From: Methylobacterium sp. FF17
Lineage (GTDB): Bacteria; Pseudomonadota; Alphaproteobacteria; Rhizobiales; Beijerinckiaceae
Length of the DNA: 64,000 bases
Direction: 5' to 3'
NCBI RefSeq assembly: GCF_025813715.1
Contig: NZ_CP107532.1
Span: 2,604,001 to 2,668,000, forward strand
The translations under genes and the position numbers were made by a program. Shown piece by piece: positions 60,687 to 64,000 of this stretch (the first letter of the stretch is position 1; every line of letters begins with the position of its first letter). The notes below the pieces were generated by a model, which was given only the letters and a program-made list of their open reading frames with translations, searched no databases and was not told the DNA's origin.

Positions 60687-62093
60687 TCAGATCGCCGCCC
60701 TGAACCGGACGGTCGATGGTGCTCCCGATACGAGTAAGCCCGCGAGTTTTTCCAGGCCTTCACGCAATGATTCTCGGTTCGGGGCCCCGTTGACGCAGAC
60801 GCGCACGCTATCGCTCTGATGCAAGGCGGATACCTCGAACAAGCTGAGCGGTGTGACCCCCACCCCGATCTCTTCGGCGGCTTGGGTATAAGCTTCTGCG
60901 GACCAGCCGTTCCCGAGGTTCAGGCAGAAGTAAAACGCGTTGGGATGGGTCATGATGGACCGCTCGGGCAGCACGGAGGCCACGAGCGCCTGTCGTGCTT
61001 CGGTTTCCGTGCGTAAGGCACTGACGATTTCATCGATCTTCTGCGACGCCAGGAGGCGCGTCGCCCACTCCGCGGTGAAGGGAGATGCCATCAGCGTCGT
61101 GGCACGAAGGGCGATCCCGAACGCGTAAACCAGATGACGCGGCACTTTCATGAAGCCGATGCGAAGTCCCGGACCGGCGAGCTTCGATAGGCTCGAGATG
61201 TGAACGACGCGATCCGGAGCGGACGCCGCCAGAGGTCTCAACGTGGGGTTCGGCAGGAACCCGTAGACGTCGTCCTCGACGACCATGACATCGTGGCGTG
61301 CGCAGACCTCGGCGACGTCGCGCCGCCGCTCCAACGACATCGTCGCCGTCGTCGGGTTGTGCAGTGTCGGCGTGCAGAACAGGACCTTCGCCTTGGTCCG
61401 CTGGCAAACGACGTCGAGGTATTCCGGCATGATACCTTCGCGATCCATGCGCACGCCGACGAGCGAGCGACCCAGCATGCCGGCGGCCGATTTCAAGCCG
61501 TAGAAGCTCAGCTCCTCCGCCAACACGGACTCGCCTGGCCGGGTCAACGCCATGAGCGCGAGCAGCAATCCGTGCTGACCGCCGCAGGTGATCAGCACGT
61601 CGTCGGCCTGGGCCTCGATCCCGAATTGGCCGAGCCAGCGTGCCGCGACCTCACGGTGCCGGCCGAGACCGACATCGACCTGAGACGAAAGCATGCCGCC
61701 GACATCGATGTCGCCTTCGAATGCCGGGCGTATCGACGCCAACGCGGGGTGGTGCATCGCATGCGTCGGGAAGTTGTGGGACAGATCGATGAAGGCCGGG
61801 CGTGGGGCAGGTACCCGTAGGGATGACGGCCCATCGGTCTCCTGCACGGGGTTGAGGAACGTGCCCCGGCCGACCTCGCCCCGCGCCAGGCCGGTGCGTT
61901 GCATCTCCGCATAGGCCCGGGTGACCGTCCCGAGGTTGAGGGACAACCAGCCGGCCAGATCCCGCTGCGGCGGCAGCCTGTTGCCAGGGCGCAGGACGCC
62001 GGAGCGTAGCGCGATCTCGACCGCGCCGACGATGGCCAAGTAACGAGGCCCCTCCGTCCGCTCGACCGCGTCCGTCCATGTCGGCCGAGCCAT
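60687..62093 (-). CDS. MocR-type GntR/aminotransferase regulator
   Basis: This protein of about 468 residues has a GntR-type winged helix (RYLAIVGAVEIALRSGVLRP, then PGNRLPPQRDLAGWLSLNLG). It is fused to a fold-type I aminotransferase domain with ITCGGQHGLLLALMAL, the Asp in VVEDDVYGFL and the PLP Lys in HISSLSKLAGPGLR. MocR proteins use bound PLP to sense an amino acid or amine and control a divergent gene set. Here that set would be RidA and an amino acid ABC transporter. The ATG at 62093 is preferred; one at 62111 is also possible. Confidence 0.85.
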   Translation of the reverse strand: MARPTWTDAVERTEGPRYLAIVGAVEIALRSGVLRPGNRLPPQRDLAGWLSLNLGTVTRAYAEMQRTGLARGEVGRGTFLNPVQETDGPSSLRVPAPRPAFIDLSHNFPTHAMHHPALASIRPAFEGDIDVGGMLSSQVDVGLGRHREVAARWLGQFGIEAQADDVLITCGGQHGLLLALMALTRPGESVLAEELSFYGLKSAAGMLGRSLVGVRMDREGIMPEYLDVVCQRTKAKVLFCTPTLHNPTTATMSLERRRDVAEVCARHDVMVVEDDVYGFLPNPTLRPLAASAPDRVVHISSLSKLAGPGLRIGFMKVPRHLVYAFGIALRATTLMASPFTAEWATRLLASQKIDEIVSALRTETEARQALVASVLPERSIMTHPNAFYFCLNLGNGWSAEAYTQAAEEIGVGVTPLSLFEVSALHQSDSVRVCVNGAPNRESLREGLEKLAGLLVSGAPSTVRFRAAI

Positions 62094-62278
62094 GTCTTCC
62101 CCGATTGTCATGGTGATTGTCTCGGTAGCCCCCGACCTGCGCCGGAAATTCCAGCAGCGTGCCACAAGCTTCCACGCGATGGACCGGACAATATCAGCTA
62201 GTTTGACCATGACAATGCGGCGCACCGAGGTGGGCCAAGACGTGTCCTGCATGCTGGACCTGCGCCAGGGAGATCACG

Positions 62279-62713
62279 GTGCCCAACTCCGAAACGACGT
62301 CATCGGCCGCGCTCTTCCACATGATCGCCGGCGGCCCGACGCCGGTGGCGCCCTTCAGCCATGCGGTCGAGATCGACGGCATGGTCTTCGTCACGGGTCA
62401 GATGCCCGACACGCCGCAGAGCCCTGGCGTCCTGCCGGACGGCATCGAGGCGCAGACGCGCCATGTGATGTCCAATCTCGAAGCGGTGCTGGCGGGACTC
62501 GGACTGGGCTTCGAGCATGTCGTCGTCGCGCGCGCGTTCCTCACGGAATTCCAACGCGACTACGCCGCGTTCAACACGACCTACAAGGCGTACTTTCCGC
62601 CTGATCGGCTGCCGGCGCGCACCTGCATCGGCGTGACGGGGCTCGCCTATGACGCGCTCGTCGAGATCGACCTCATCGCCCATCGCAGCGCGGCGACAGC
62701 GCCGAAGCCCTGA
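62279..62713 (+). CDS. RidA-family protein (enamine/imine deaminase)
   Basis: The 144-residue product has the RidA core: FSHAVEIDGMVFVTGQMPDT, a central DGIEAQTRHVMSNLEAVLAG and DRLPARTCIGVTGLAYDAL. The Arg in PARTCIGV corresponds to the catalytic Arg of RidA, which hydrolyses reactive enamines formed by PLP enzymes. Translation starts at GTG 62279 with GGGAGA upstream. The gene is divergent from the MocR regulator and leads the transporter genes. Confidence 0.85.
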   Translation: MPNSETTSSAALFHMIAGGPTPVAPFSHAVEIDGMVFVTGQMPDTPQSPGVLPDGIEAQTRHVMSNLEAVLAGLGLGFEHVVVARAFLTEFQRDYAAFNTTYKAYFPPDRLPARTCIGVTGLAYDALVEIDLIAHRSAATAPKP

Positions 62714-62793
62714 ACATCGTTCGCCGAGACGGGGAACCATCTCGGCGGCGGAGGAGGCGGCACGGTCACCATCGAGAGCAGAAGGATTGAACG

Positions 62794-63624
62794 ATGTCTT
62801 TCGTTTTGGGCAAGGTCCTCGGGATGGTCGCGGTGGTCGGCGCCATCCTGAACAACGGCACATCACACGCTCTTGCGGCGAGCCTGGACGAGATCAAGAC
62901 CAAAGGAACCCTGATCGTCGCGACCGAGGACAGCTACAAGCCGTTCGAATTTGTCGAGAATGGCAAGCCGATGGGCCTCGATCACGAGCTTCTGGCGCTT
63001 TTGCGCAAGGAGGCGCCGTTCAAGATCGTTCAGCAGATCATCCCCTGGACGGGGCTCCTGGCCGGCGTCGCGACCGGCAAATACGACGTGGCACTGACCG
63101 CCGCCGTGATCACACCGGAGCGCGTCCAGAGCCTCGCCTTCACGATGCCCATCGCGGATGCCACCCAGTATTACGCGGTTCGCGCCGATGAGACTCGGAT
63201 CAAGGGCGTGGCGGACTTGGCGGGCAAGACCGTCGGCGTGCAGTCCGGCGGTGCGTCCTATGCGGCGCTGGCCGATCTCGAACCCACGCTCGCCAAGGCG
63301 GGCGGGAAACTCGGGAAGGTGGTTCAGTACACGTCCCTGCCGGAAGCCTACCAGGACCTCGCCAACGGACGGCTCGATTACGTGATCAACGGCGTCGTGA
63401 ACCTCGTCAGTCTGACGAAGGACCAGCCGAAGCGCTTCAAGATGGGTGAAGCGGTCGGCGCGCCGACCTATGCGGCCTGGGCCGTGGCCAAGGGCAACGA
63501 CAGCCTTCTCGCCTACCTCGACGCGTTCATGGCGAAGGTGCGGGCGAGCGGGGAGCTCTATGCCCTGCAGGAGAAGTGGCTGGGCCGCGCCTTCAAGGAC
63601 ATGCCGGCCACGCCGACGAAGTAG
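62794..63624 (+). CDS. Amino acid ABC transporter, periplasmic substrate-binding protein
   Basis: This 276-residue protein has a signal peptide ending at about 28 (HALA). It is a family 3 solute-binding protein (GTLIVATEDSYKPFEFVENG, then PMGLDHELLALL, VATGKYDVALTAAVITPERV and a C-terminal LQEKWLG). It should deliver a polar amino acid or related compound to the permease that follows at 63666. No lipobox Cys is present, so it is free in the periplasm. The MocR regulator probably controls the operon. Confidence 0.88.
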   Translation: MSFVLGKVLGMVAVVGAILNNGTSHALAASLDEIKTKGTLIVATEDSYKPFEFVENGKPMGLDHELLALLRKEAPFKIVQQIIPWTGLLAGVATGKYDVALTAAVITPERVQSLAFTMPIADATQYYAVRADETRIKGVADLAGKTVGVQSGGASYAALADLEPTLAKAGGKLGKVVQYTSLPEAYQDLANGRLDYVINGVVNLVSLTKDQPKRFKMGEAVGAPTYAAWAVAKGNDSLLAYLDAFMAKVRASGELYALQEKWLGRAFKDMPATPTK

Positions 63625-63665
63625 CGAAGCCTTTGGCGGCCCTCTGACAACGGAAGCAAGCGGTC

Positions 63666-64000
63666 ATGACGGGGCCAGCGATCCGGACGATCCTCGACGG
63701 CGCGGTGGTCACCGCGGCGCTCGCGGCGATCAGCATCCTGCTCAGCATGCCCCTGGGCCTGCTCCTCGCTCTTCTGCGCTGGCGCCGGATCCCGGTGCTC
63801 GCGGGCGTGCTGGCCGACTTCGTGAGCGTCGTCCGCGCGACGCCCTTCGTGACGCTCGTCCTCTTCGTGTTCTTCATCCTTCCCGCGACCGGCATCGAAC
63901 TGGAGCCGGTTCCTGCGGCCATCGTGGCGCTGACGATGAACACGGCGGCATTCAGCAGCGAGATCTGGCGGGCCGCCCTCCAGACTTTCCCCCGCGACCA
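63666..64000 (+). CDS. Amino acid ABC transporter permease (partial)
   Basis: The first 111 codons of a HisM/GlnP-type permease lie here; the window ends inside the gene. Helices are seen at about residues 10-35 and 52-73. TALAAISILL-like helices are followed by VVRATPFVTLVLFVFFIL, typical of the family's conserved RGTPLLVQL-type loop, and MNTAAFSSEIWRAALQTF, the start of the EAA loop region. It is 41 bp after the binding-protein gene, so it is the same operon. Confidence 0.88.
   Translation, partial: MTGPAIRTILDGAVVTAALAAISILLSMPLGLLLALLRWRRIPVLAGVLADFVSVVRATPFVTLVLFVFFILPATGIELEPVPAAIVALTMNTAAFSSEIWRAALQTFPRD

Noticed and set aside
1..64000. CRISPR arrays, rRNA and tRNA genes
   Set aside because: No regularly spaced direct repeats, no CCA-ended cloverleaf and no rRNA-like conserved stretch were recognised by eye. 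A tRNA search program would settle it.

Overview
The window is about two-thirds G+C, with dense short-spaced genes. The gene families (HWE and HisKA_2 sensor kinases, a NepR-like protein, a GGAAC-N16-CGTT stress promoter, PepSY/TonB metal uptake, IS5/IS630/IS3/IS110 elements) suggest a methylotroph-like alphaproteobacterium of the Rhizobiales, most likely Methylobacterium or a close relative. The genus is inferred from gene content, not from a marker gene. No rRNA, tRNA or CRISPR array was seen. All start sites, operators and promoters are predictions read from sequence.

Region 0-4.7 kb carries small membrane proteins of unknown role and a large membrane-anchored M48 metallopeptidase. Region 4.7-7.2 kb holds a Crp/Fnr remnant, an 88-bp dispersed repeat, a 170-bp MITE-like element with terminal inverted repeats and a 7-bp target duplication, an Rrf2 regulator coupled to a methyltransferase, and a DUF1289 protein. 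Region 7.3-19 kb looks like a transition-metal (probably zinc) island. It has a Zur-type regulator, a ZnuD-like TonB receptor with a Zur-like box at its start, an SmtB-type repressor overlapping a metallothionein gene behind a 26-bp palindromic operator, and a second TonB receptor in an operon with PepSY and DUF2946-like proteins. Three copies of a CAAC-N2-TGTAAYGTT motif are scattered through it. An IS5-family element has split a FYDLN-acid protein gene here.

Region 19-24 kb has an integrase remnant, a YciF-like ferritin-fold gene behind a near-perfect EcfG promoter, a cytochrome c, a NepR-like ORF beside a histidine-kinase remnant, and an IS630 element with a frameshifted transposase. Region 24-28.9 kb encodes a PYP-PAS/bacteriophytochrome histidine kinase whose PYP chromophore cysteine is lost. 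Next to it are a truncated HWE kinase and a broken phosphoesterase, both abutting an IS3 scar. Region 29-34 kb consists of three divergent regulator/oxidoreductase pairs: TetR with an NmrA/QorB-like reductase, LysR with an azoreductase, and HxlR with an SDR.

Region 34-44 kb is an insertion and accessory zone. It includes an IS110-family element, a TetR pseudogene, a cluster of small unknown genes with a 19-bp perfect hairpin, a second IS5 copy of the same 860-bp length, a complete IS3 element nested against an IS110 remnant, and an orphan gene at 41.2 kb. Region 44-49.6 kb is a signalling cluster: a KaiC-like ATPase translationally coupled to a hybrid histidine kinase, a single-domain response regulator, and a divergent HWE kinase.

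Region 50-58 kb is a LysR-controlled run of eight same-strand genes: an epimerase, a haloacid dehalogenase-like hydrolase, four SDRs, a RibD/DHFR-type reductase and an epoxide-hydrolase-like alpha/beta hydrolase. It looks like a catabolic or detoxification pathway with no recognised substrate. The window ends with a YgiQ-type radical SAM protein and a MocR-type regulator divergent from RidA and a polar amino acid ABC transporter that runs off the edge.
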